NCBI GenBank assembly: GCA_965215535.1
Contig: OZ244063.1
Location: 806,001-870,000, forward strand
Length of the DNA: 64,000 nucleotides
Source: Bin94 sp965215535
Lineage (GTDB): Bacteria; Gemmatimonadota; Gemmatimonadetes; Longimicrobiales; Gaopeijiaceae
Direction of reading: 5' to 3'
Shown: positions 26,167 through 34,696 of the stretch, piece by piece
Numbering within the stretch: position 1 is the first letter of the stretch
Layout of the letters: each line of letters opens with the position of its first letter
Notes under the pieces: generated by a model
Database searches by the model: none
What the model was told of the DNA's origin: nothing
Seen by the model: only the letters and a program-made list of their open reading frames with translations
Made by a program: the position numbers and the translations under genes

Positions 26167-29100
26167 GGACTATCCCCGCACACACGGGGAAGCCTTGATC
26201 TCATCCAGAGTCATCGTCGGATAGTGGGGTCTATCCCCGCACACACGGGGAAGCCCAGCGATTGACGAGCGACGTCATTCTCCCTACCGGTCTATCCCCG
26301 CACACACGGGGAAGCCCCCGAGTGCCGGTTCCTAGATCGGCCAGAGTCGGGTCTATCCCCGCACACACGGGGAAGCCCCCGAGTGCCGGTTCCTAGATCG
26401 GCCAGAGTCGGGTCTATCCCCGCACACACGGGGAAGCCAGTTGCGGAATTGTGTTGTACCCCCGGTATAGCGGTCTATCCCCGCACACACGGGGAAGCCT
26501 CCGTTGAGGCTGGTAGTCTTCTCCCATGAACGGGTCTATCCCCGCACACACGGGGAAGCCAAAAATGACGGGCTGCGGAGCACGCTACGGGCCGGTCTAT
26601 CCCCGCACACACGGGGAAGCCCGCAGCCCGTCTAGCAATCTTTATAATCCCCATGGTCTATCCCCGCACACACGGGGAAGCCGCCGTCTTTCTGGCCATC
26701 GCCGGGAAGCTGGTCGGTCTATCCCCGCACACACGGGGAAGCCCCCAAAACCACCCAAAACCACCCAGCGCTAAAGGGTCTATCCCCGCACACACGGGGA
26801 AGCCTGGATCTCGATGCCCAGCTCGAGCAGCCGCCCCGGTCTATCCCCGCACACACGGGGAAGCCAGGCGCGGCCCTGCCCATCGAGCCCGCAGGCGGGG
26901 TCTATCCCCGCACACACGGGGAAGCCTCGGACTCCGAGCCCGCAGGCGGTTCCGTCGTCGGTCTATCCCCGCACACACGGGGAAGCCTGCACCGAAATAG
27001 ACTCCCGAAGCGCCGAAGAAGGTCTATCCCCGCACACACGGGGAAGCCAGCTTGCAGGGGCGGAACCCGGCACCGTGTTGCGGTCTATCCCCGCACACAC
27101 GGGGAAGCCTACATCGCCATGGCGGACTCCATCGCCGATACAGGTCTATCCCCGCACACACGGGGAAGCCACTGATTCCCGCAGCTGAAGGTCAGCCGAT
27201 AGAGGTCTATCCCCGCACACACGGGGAAGCCGCCTGAATCTCGAGTTGCGCGGGACGCCCCTTAGGTCTATCCCCGCACACACGGGGAAGCCGCTCACCC
27301 AGGTCGGCATAGACGACGCGCCGGAGGTCTATCCCCGCACACACGGGGAAGCCAATCTTGGTCATTTGATTTTCCTCGGAATGGCGGGTCTATCCCCGCA
27401 CACACGGGGAAGCCTCTTGCGGCCCCCACAGGGCGCCGAGCCCGCGCGGTCTATCCCCGCACACACGGGGAAGCCGCCTGAATCTCGAGTTGCGCGGGAC
27501 GCCCCTTAGGTCTATCCCCGCACACACGGGGAAGCCCGTCCCTGGGCCATGCGATCGCGTAGGCGCAAAGGTCTATCCCCGCACACACGGGGAAGCCCTG
27601 GCGGCCGACAGGGGTTGAACCCATACTTTGGGTCTATCCCCGCACACACGGGGAAGCCGGCTGGCAATCAAAAACGATCCTATGCCCGATGGGTCTATCC
27701 CCGCACACACGGGGAAGCCGAATTCCGGGTGTTGACTTTGCGGAAAATGCTGGGTCTATCCCCGCACACACGGGGAAGCCGGCGCGGTGACGACGACGGT
27801 CCATGAGTTGCCGGGTCTATCCCCGCACACACGGGGAAGCCACCGATGCGGAGATCGCGGCGAAGGTTGTGGCCGGTCTATCCCCGCACACACGGGGAAG
27901 CCCGTTTTGAGCGGCCCCTGATCATGGCTGGGTGGGGTCTATCCCCGCACACACGGGGAAGCCACAACCGCCGCGCCGAGCCGGGCTGCCAGCGCGGGTC
28001 TATCCCCGCACACACGGGGAAGCCCGGATGCAGGCGGTCTTGGAGGGGCGGCAGGCGGGTCTATCCCCGCACACACGGGGAAGCCAAGCGCGCGCGTTCC
28101 GGCTCGCCGACAATCGGCGGTCTATCCCCGCACACACGGGGAAGCCCGCGGTGACCGCCGCGTCCTCGATGCCGTCAAAGGTCTATCCCCGCACACACGG
28201 GGAAGCCTTTGCGGAGCTCTTGCATCACGGTCCGCTGCTCGGTCTATCCCCGCACACACGGGGAAGCCCGATCTGTGGATGCAACGTTAACGAATGGCCA
28301 CGGTCTATCCCCGCACACACGGGGAAGCCCATCCATGCGTCGATAACCTCCACCGGAACGCCGGTCTATCCCCGCACACACGGGGAAGCCGTCGGATGAC
28401 GCTATTCGGAGGTGGTGGCCGGTGGTCTATCCCCGCACACACGGGGAAGCCGCAAAATCAAAGTTCCCAGCCCGAAGCGTGGAAGGTCTATCCCCGCACA
28501 CACGGGGAAGCCGGATACCTAAAAGGGTTTCGAGATTAACCACAAGGTCTATCCCCGCACACACGGGGAAGCCTCTGAATGATCTGCTCAACCGTAATAC
28601 CCTGATGGTCTATCCCCGCACACACGGGGAAGCCCGACGGTCTGGCGCTACTGGGATTCGGCGCTGAGGTCTATCCCCGCACACACGGGGAAGCCCGTAT
28701 TGGCCGGAAGGGTCGCCCATGCTTCAGGGGTCTATCCCCGCACACACGGGGAAGCCGGTCGGGTGCATCCGAGGGTATCCGCCAGCGAGGGTCTATCCCC
28801 GCACACACGGGGAAGCCGTCTGGTAAATCCGGGAACGCTGACGCTCGATGGGTCTATCCCCGCACACACGGGGAAGCCCGAACGGCCTCCAGCGTCGGTC
28901 CCTGCGGCCACGGTCTATCCCCGCACACACGGGGAAGCCCCTGTCCATTGGTGGATCACCTCGACAGGATGCGGTCTATCCCCGCACACACGGGGAAGCC
29001 CGGCGCAAGGAGTGGAACCGGTGATGATTTCAGGGTCTATCCCCGCACACACGGGGAAGCCCGCTGCAGTGTACCCTTTCATGATCGCCCGGCCGGTCTA

Positions 29101-30220
29101 TCCCCGCACACACGGGGAAGCCTCCCGATCTGCCCCGTTCCGCAACGATGAAGGCGGTCTATCCCCGCACACACGGGGAAGCCCCGAACGGCCTCCAGCG
29201 TCGGTCCTTCCGGCCAGGTCTATCCCCGCACACACGGGGAAGCCCGGAAGGGCCGGTCTTGCGCCCGGCCAGGCGGGGGTCTATCCCCGCACACACGGGG
29301 AAGCCACCAATGAGCGAATTTAGACGGGCTCGAAAAGCGGTCTATCCCCGCACACACGGGGAAGCCGAATGCCACCGTACACGTGATCACTTCGCTACCG
29401 GTCTATCCCCGCACACACGGGGAAGCCATCAGGGTATTACGGTTGAGCAGATCATTCAGAGGTCTATCCCCGCACACACGGGGAAGCCGCGATTGAACCG
29501 CGTTGAAGTGTCCCTGCGTAAGGTCTATCCCCGCACACACGGGGAAGCCTAAGAAACAATCAGACTGGAGCTCTAACAAACAGGTCTATCCCCGCACACA
29601 CGGGGAAGCCTGGGAATAACGCCGTCTGGAGGCGGTGGCGGAAGGTCTATCCCCGCACACACGGGGAAGCCAAATGTCGGAAGTGTTTCGGCTCATTCGC
29701 TCAAGGTCTATCCCCGCACACACGGGGAAGCCGCTCCAGCCTGAAGGAGATCGGAGTACGTCGTAGGTCTATCCCCGCACACACGGGGAAGCCATCTGCC
29801 CCTCTCCGCAACGATAAAAGCTCTCTGGTCTATCCCCGCACACACGGGGAAGCCTCGCCTTCGTTGAGGCCCGCCACATCCGAGACGGGTCTATCCCCGC
29901 ACACACGGGGAAGCCCAGACGCTGGTAACCGACGTTCAGGATCATGCCGGTCTATCCCCGCACACACGGGGAAGCCCTCATCGGTGTGGAAATCTGTTGA
30001 AACTGAGTGGGTCTATCCCCGCACACACGGGGAAGCCAAGAGTTGGACGTTTATCGATGCTTTTGGACGCGGTCTATCCCCGCACACACGGGGAAGCCTC
30101 GCGCCTTCGTTGAGGCCAGGCTGCTGAATGAGGTCTATCCCCGCACACACGGGGAAGCCTTCCGGGCGGCGAGCCTGAGGCATGGGCGACCCGGTCTATC
30201 CCCGCACACACGGGGAAGCC
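26167..30220 (-). CRISPR. Type I-E CRISPR array, 67 repeats and 66 spacers
   Basis: A strictly periodic array with a 61-base period: 28-base repeat plus 33-base spacer. The total length of 4054 bases equals exactly 67 repeats and 66 spacers. The repeat core is CCCCGCACACACGGGG in the plus strand, a 4-bp GC hairpin. Its reverse complement aligns with the E. coli I-E repeat (GGCTTCCCCG...GGGGATAGACC against GAGTTCCCCG...GGGGATAAACC). crRNAs are therefore read from the minus strand, with the leader at the right beside cas2. All repeats I inspected are identical except the leftmost, which has one substitution (26169), as expected of a trailer repeat. Identical spacers: 26317/26378 and 27232/27476. 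Confidence 0.99.
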
Positions 30221-30278
30221 TCTTGCATTCACAAGAGGGATTCGCTATGATCGGCATGGAATGTATAACCGATTTTCT
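30221..30278 (-). promoter_or_regulatory. CRISPR leader between cas2 and the first repeat
   Basis: 58 AT-richer bases separate the cas2 stop from the leader-proximal repeat. In the crRNA sense a TTATACAT stretch could serve as a -10 box. A perfect 7-bp inverted repeat (CCTCTTG-TGAATG-CAAGAGG) ends within the first two bases of repeat 1. The leader is short, so promoter elements or integration-host-factor sites may extend into cas2. No -35 box was assigned. Confidence 0.65.
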
Positions 30279-30608
30279 TCAGAACGACAAGTCCTCGGCG
30301 ACTTCCATTCCCTCGACCGCGCTTCGGACAAGGTAAAGACCATCGGCATCCCAGATATCCCTGGCGGGCTCTCCCAGCGAAGTAATCCGAAGGCCTCCGG
30401 TAGCAGTGGGGTCTGCAAATATCAGTGTGACAGAACCGGTCCCGAGGTGTGCATGCCACTTGCAGACAACATTCCAGACACGCTCACGAACCCCCTTCGA
30501 GAGCTGAGGCGAGATGTAGATGCCAGGGGCGACTTCCAGCATGATCGAGGCCAGAAATCCTCGGTATCGACCTTCCACATTGCGTGTAACGATGACAGTG
30601 GCGGCCAT
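30279..30608 (-). CDS. cas2: CRISPR-associated endonuclease/integrase subunit Cas2e
   Basis: A 109-residue Cas2 of the I-E type (AATVIVTRNVEGRYRGFLAS at the N-terminus, then PGIYISPQLSKGVRERVW). With Cas1 it forms the integrase that inserts new spacers at the leader end. Start ATG 30608 is preferred over an in-frame TTG at 30629, which would overlap cas1. One base separates it from the cas1 stop codon. It is the last cas gene before the leader and array. Confidence 0.95.
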   Translation of the reverse strand: MAATVIVTRNVEGRYRGFLASIMLEVAPGIYISPQLSKGVRERVWNVVCKWHAHLGTGSVTLIFADPTATGGLRITSLGEPARDIWDADGLYLVRSAVEGMEVAEDLSF

Positions 30609-30609
30609 T

Positions 30610-31494
30610 TCAATACCCTGAATTGTCAAACAGATTCTTGATTTTCTGAATCATTTTGGGAATAATTCGTTGTTTGCTCAGCGTACTGCCGACCTCGCGG
30701 CGTGTCACGCGTTCGATATCGGACAGATTTCGCTCGACAACATGTTTTGCCGCCCGAAATGCTGATGGAATCAGGACCGTGTCCCGAAAAAGATCGGAAA
30801 TGTCAAGAACAAATGCCTGACTTGCCTCTTCGTGTATAAAGCCCAATTGAGGAATTGTGGCAGTCGCGCAAACTGCAATTGCGGCAGCAGCCTCAACCGC
30901 ACTGGACGCGTGGTTAAGCGCCTGATTGGGAAGATCTGCCCTGGCCGGATTCATCCGATCGTACCTCCGCCCATTCCAGTCAATGCCAACTGTCCTCGCA
31001 ACCAACCGATACGTCTCCCTCATGCGTGCTCCTTCAATTCCCCGCAGAGCCGAGATGTCACGATTCGGGAGGACTTCGCCCAATCGCCAGGCATACATTC
31101 GCCGAACGATCATCAGGCGTTTTTCGGGATCTGCCCAACATCGGGCCTGAATTCGCGCCAGCCCCGAACGACCGGACATCAGCGGGGGAGCGGTGTAAAG
31201 TCGAACGCCATCGACTCCAACTGCCACAAGGGCAGTGCCATGGCGGGCCATAAGTCGGAGCGCGTCGTGACTGACCATTGAACCGGGGCCAAGCAGGATC
31301 ATCGAAACGCCCTGAAACGGAATCGCATAGCGTCCCTGCCTGAGTGGGTCATTGCGACTGGATTCCTCAACCTTCCGCTCAAAGGACAGCGTTCCATCCC
31401 TGGCCGTCAGCTTGCCCCGCGAAAGCCAGAGAAGGCCGTAGCGATCAGCATGGGGAACCCTGGCCGTGTCAAGTCCAAGTCGTCCAAGCAGCAT
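30610..31494 (-). CDS. cas1: CRISPR-associated integrase Cas1e
   Basis: A 294-residue Cas1 of the I-E branch. The C-terminal catalytic segment FIHEEASQAFVLDISDLFRD supplies the metal-binding His and two Asp, matching H208, D218 and D221 of the E. coli enzyme. The helical core is preceded by the beta domain (FQGVSMILLGPGSMVSHDAL). It starts 12 bases after the cas6e stop. Confidence 0.97.
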   Translation of the reverse strand: MLLGRLGLDTARVPHADRYGLLWLSRGKLTARDGTLSFERKVEESSRNDPLRQGRYAIPFQGVSMILLGPGSMVSHDALRLMARHGTALVAVGVDGVRLYTAPPLMSGRSGLARIQARCWADPEKRLMIVRRMYAWRLGEVLPNRDISALRGIEGARMRETYRLVARTVGIDWNGRRYDRMNPARADLPNQALNHASSAVEAAAAIAVCATATIPQLGFIHEEASQAFVLDISDLFRDTVLIPSAFRAAKHVVERNLSDIERVTRREVGSTLSKQRIIPKMIQKIKNLFDNSGY

Positions 31495-31506
31495 CAGTGA
31501 AATCTG

Positions 31507-32301
31507 TCACGATGATAAAATCTGTGAACTGTCGGCGGGACGCAGCAAAATCATGCCGTATCCGTAGGCACGATGTCTCCCCACGCCCGTTCGGAGTCTA
31601 GAGGCAAACTTGTCAGGATCTTCAACCACGCATGAGCCGTGCAGGGTCGCATCGGGTCCTTCGGTTGAGCGACCTCTTCCGCGCAGAACCTTGTTTCGCC
31701 GAAAATCCGCCAAGCGACAATGACCACACTCAATCGAGGCAGCTCCGGCAAAACGTTCCGCCAGCCAATTTGCATAGACGGATTGCCTCGTAATTCCATG
31801 CCGCTCACGAATTGAGGCGGAATCGCGCCAACCGCTGTCGGATCTTCTCAACAATTCCAAACGGAAAGCGTCGATCTCGCTTCCCTTGTGCAGCGTTCGT
31901 CCCGACTGGGAATCGAGAAGATCATCGCCAAGTCTGCGCACCGGACGAATCCGCACATCAAACCCCAGTCGTTGTCCGCGCTTTAGCCTTCGGGGCATCG
32001 CCTTGGTAGCGATCTGGTCAAGATCGAGAACGCTCAGGCAGTCTGGTGGAGCCACATCGTGTGCAATATCCAGGAGACGTTGTGCATTCTCGTCACTGTA
32101 GGCATAGAGCGTCGCCCGAGCCGAACGCGCGGGTTTGATCACGCGGAATGGCTGTACAATGCGCTTTCCGAAGATGGCGGACAAAAGAATGTGGAGAGCG
32201 TAACCTTCGTCAAAGACCTCGCCACGACCGAACCCGCGGTGCCCAACCCACCGTCCGAATGCAGTCCAGTCAACGGGAATGAAAACCATCATGGTTGTCA
32301 T
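31507..32301 (-). CDS. cas6e: CRISPR pre-crRNA endoribonuclease Cas6e
   Basis: About 264 residues. Cas6e cuts the pre-crRNA at the base of each repeat hairpin and stays bound as part of Cascade. The motif DEGYALHILL gives Tyr34 and His37, matching the catalytic Tyr/His pair of Thermus Cse3. The C-terminal glycine-rich loop is GVGRHRAYGYGMILL. ATG 32301 overlaps the cas5 stop as ATGA; an earlier in-frame ATG at 32337 lies inside cas5. The 4-bp GC stem of the array repeat is a suitable target. Confidence 0.95.
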   Translation of the reverse strand: MTTMMVFIPVDWTAFGRWVGHRGFGRGEVFDEGYALHILLSAIFGKRIVQPFRVIKPARSARATLYAYSDENAQRLLDIAHDVAPPDCLSVLDLDQIATKAMPRRLKRGQRLGFDVRIRPVRRLGDDLLDSQSGRTLHKGSEIDAFRLELLRRSDSGWRDSASIRERHGITRQSVYANWLAERFAGAASIECGHCRLADFRRNKVLRGRGRSTEGPDATLHGSCVVEDPDKFASRLRTGVGRHRAYGYGMILLRPADSSQILSS

Positions 32302-33008
32302 TGGTCCGTCCCCCTTCCTCTCAGGCGACCGCGACATACCTGCCGCATTCCCCCATGCAAGCCACTGATCCAGTTGCGCTCGTCAGTCATCGAAAAAACG
32401 GCGTCTGCCTTCTCCGTGCCGGCCGAACGGGGCCAGAGGGCTTCGCACTCGACACCTTCAGGCGCGACCCGGCACAAGGCATTGACCAAACTCCGATCCT
32501 CAATCCAACCGTGAAAAATCGGTGCCGTCGGCAGGCAGGGTTTACGCCCGATGAAAAGAGGGCGGGCAGGTCGAGACAGAGCCGCTTCAAGTGTATCCAG
32601 AAGTGGCGCCGTGTCGTCAAGCACGAGCCGGAGAACCACCGAGAGGCGCAGGTCGGCGTGAAAATCGCGCCAACGCTGATGCGATCCCTTAAAGGTTGCT
32701 GGCCCACCGCTTCGCCCGATGGGGTATCCACGAGTGCTCCACGCCTTGTCGGCGCTACCGAGTTTTGCGGTTTGATAATCCGTCAGCTTGCGCATTGCAG
32801 GATCGGAATCGTGGACAGCGCCGAAGAAGATGCGCTCCTGAAGGTTCTGATGCTCCTCGCGCATCGCCCGAGTCCAACCCAGCGCATTCGCAAGAAGACC
32901 GGTCAGCATCGACTGGCTTGGGAAATCCCGTGTCACACCAAAGGCATCTATGGCTTCTCCGCCAAAGGATGCCAGGGGGGCTTCGAGTCGAAGGTGCATC
33001 CAACGCAT
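32298..33008 (-). CDS. cas5: Cascade subunit Cas5e
   Basis: About 236 residues. The start at ATG 33008 gives RWMHLRLEAPLASFGG, the standard Cas5 N-terminal beta strand and first loop. It continues TRDFPSQSMLTGLLANALG and KLTDYQTAKLG, both typical of Cas5e. Cas5 caps the 5' handle of the crRNA in Cascade. The start codon shares one base with the cas7 stop. Confidence 0.95.
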   Translation of the reverse strand: MRWMHLRLEAPLASFGGEAIDAFGVTRDFPSQSMLTGLLANALGWTRAMREEHQNLQERIFFGAVHDSDPAMRKLTDYQTAKLGSADKAWSTRGYPIGRSGGPATFKGSHQRWRDFHADLRLSVVLRLVLDDTAPLLDTLEAALSRPARPLFIGRKPCLPTAPIFHGWIEDRSLVNALCRVAPEGVECEALWPRSAGTEKADAVFSMTDERNWISGLHGGMRQVCRGRLRGRGTDQ

Positions 33009-34147
33009 CAGGTCACGCCCTCGCACAGAGTCCGACCCGCCCATTCTGCGAGCCTGGGAAGCGATAGCCGTTCGGCGCCCGGCGCGACTCCGCCGCTGAG
33101 ACTCATGACACGCCGGAGCTCTTCCGCTCCATAACTCTCGTCAAACCTTTTCAGGAAATCACAGACCGCCTCTTCGGCTAACGCCGGCGATCCCTGCTGG
33201 CACGGTTGGCGGAAAGCCTCTCCCAGGCTGCGAGGCTGACGGTCGCCCGCCTCAATCAACATCCAGCTCGCATAGCCGTAGGGTGCAGTCGATCCCAGCT
33301 TGGCACCGGGCGAAACCGTTGCAATCAGGTGAACCAGCCTGCGACAGACCTCGCCTGCCATCTTCGCGTCTTCACCCAGGTTCTTGAGCAGCGTCTGGCG
33401 ATCGACGACCACGTAGCCATAAAAGAGTCCCGAGGTGAGTTCGGTCTCACCGATATGATCGGCGCCGGGATCGTCTTCCAGCCGCCTCAAATCGTCCACG
33501 ACCGTGAAGTAGTCGCTCTCGCTCTCCTCGGCATGAACCGTGAAGGCGTGTGCCACATGCAGCGCCGCGTCGATATTGGCTTCGACATCGGCGGTCACCA
33601 TGCGCCCGAAGAGCGCCGATGCGAGCCCCCCGGGAAGTTTGTTGGCCTCCCGCAGCGCTTTCATGTTGGTGTTGGACGACTTCTTCCATTCGTCGAGAGC
33701 CTCTTCCGCTTCTTTGAGGGGTTCCCCGGAGAGCTCGCGTGCCAACCGGGCAGCCTCTTTGGCCAGGTGTTCGATCTCCGGTTCGCCCAGCAAAAGCGGC
33801 TGGCGATTGCTCTTCCTGTCACCCTTGTCGCCGTACACCGCCATCTGAATTTTTTCGTTGATTTTGGCCACCAGATCCTCGTCGTGGCCACGATTCCGCA
33901 GTGGTTCAATGACTCGGAGCGTGACGGTTTCGCGGGAACGAATTGCAGCGGTGACACCCTCGATCCCAAGGAGCGAATCAGCACTGTCGGCCATTCGCCA
34001 GTGCCTCTTCAGACATTGCGACGAGATGCGGGTTCGCATGTGTCCCCCATACATAATTCGTTTGGCAAGACCCGAGTCGTCGCGGTTGAGAAGAACCGCG
34101 GGATAGCCATGCAGGCTGTGAATCTGAAGGAAGCGTGCTTCGGTCAT
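33008..34147 (-). CDS. cas7: Cascade backbone subunit Cas7e (Cse4)
   Basis: A 379-residue RAMP-fold protein beginning FLQIHSLHGYPAVLLNRDD and GGHMRTRISSQCLKRHWR, a clear Cas7e opening. Six copies normally coat the crRNA spacer. The thumb region is near residues 170-230 (LFGRMVTADVEANIDAALHV) and the C-terminus contains APYGYASWMLIE. It lies six bases after cse2. Confidence 0.96.
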   Translation of the reverse strand: MTEARFLQIHSLHGYPAVLLNRDDSGLAKRIMYGGHMRTRISSQCLKRHWRMADSADSLLGIEGVTAAIRSRETVTLRVIEPLRNRGHDEDLVAKINEKIQMAVYGDKGDRKSNRQPLLLGEPEIEHLAKEAARLARELSGEPLKEAEEALDEWKKSSNTNMKALREANKLPGGLASALFGRMVTADVEANIDAALHVAHAFTVHAEESESDYFTVVDDLRRLEDDPGADHIGETELTSGLFYGYVVVDRQTLLKNLGEDAKMAGEVCRRLVHLIATVSPGAKLGSTAPYGYASWMLIEAGDRQPRSLGEAFRQPCQQGSPALAEEAVCDFLKRFDESYGAEELRRVMSLSGGVAPGAERLSLPRLAEWAGRTLCEGVT

Positions 34148-34153
34148 GGGATT

Positions 34154-34696
34154 TTACTCCGGCTGGGATTGGGCCACCTGTGCAGCGGCGGTGTAATATT
34201 TGCGCGCGATGAATTGCGCCTGGGATTCATCTTCGTAGAGAACAAACTTGGCCAGGGTGCGAAGATCGAAGCGGATTGGTTCGCGGACAGCCAGTCTTCG
34301 GCAGGCGCGAATCAGAAGATCACGGCGCATCTGTCCCCTCGCCGAGAGCAGACGGGCCAGGCGCAGATGGGTGATTCCGGCTCTGTGAAGTGCGCCTCCC
34401 ATCGGTATGGATCCGTTGTGGGCTGACGCCTTTGCGGAATCGCGGCCCTTGGGTGTAAGGATCGCGATCGCCTGAATCACGGTGGCCCACCGCTTGAGGG
34501 ATTCGCCGCTGGCCTCAATCCGGTTGCGCGCCAGCAAATTCCAGAAGGGTGCCGCTCCCGATCCTGAAAGTGGGTCACGGCGCAAGGAGGCGGCCGAACC
34601 CGGATCCAGCGTCGCAATCAGGCCAGCCATTCGCAGGACAACAACGGCAATATCCTGCGTCGCGGGTGGTGGCGAGGCCATCGAATCAATCGTCAT
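34154..34696 (-). CDS. cse2: Cascade small subunit Cse2 (Cas11e)
   Basis: About 180 residues, all helical, with a hydrophobic/basic pattern that fits Cse2 (FWNLLARNRI, RLARLLSARG, LRTLAKFVLYED). It sits at the Cascade belly and stabilises the R-loop. The start is ATG 34696, overlapping cas8e by 11 bases; ATG 34681 is a close alternative. Identity rests on position between cas8e and cas7 as well as the motifs, because this subunit is poorly conserved. Confidence 0.9.
   Translation of the reverse strand: MTIDSMASPPPATQDIAVVVLRMAGLIATLDPGSAASLRRDPLSGSGAAPFWNLLARNRIEASGESLKRWATVIQAIAILTPKGRDSAKASAHNGSIPMGGALHRAGITHLRLARLLSARGQMRRDLLIRACRRLAVREPIRFDLRTLAKFVLYEDESQAQFIARKYYTAAAQVAQSQPE

Noticed and set aside
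26561..26655. Neighbouring spacers sharing an 11-base inverted match (CGCAGCCCGTC)
   Set aside because: An 11-base match among 66 GC-rich spacers is expected by chance about once. It is not counted as a related pair.
26866..26959. Neighbouring spacers sharing CGAGCCCGCAGGCGG
   Set aside because: A 15-base match is suggestive, but the sequence is low-complexity GC and the flanks differ, so I did not count it as strong evidence of shared origin.
26195..30192. Runs of the same base next to successive repeats, for example six spacers in a row at about 29428-29765
   Set aside because: I counted 23 equal neighbours out of 65 against about 19 expected from the base frequencies. That is not convincing evidence of a 28/29-base slippage process.
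26526..30336. Many short plus-strand ORFs with repeated SPHTRGS, SIPAHTGKP and VYPRTHGEA segments
   Set aside because: They are translations of the CRISPR repeat in three frames. The periodicity is 61 bases and the variable parts are spacers. They are not proteins.
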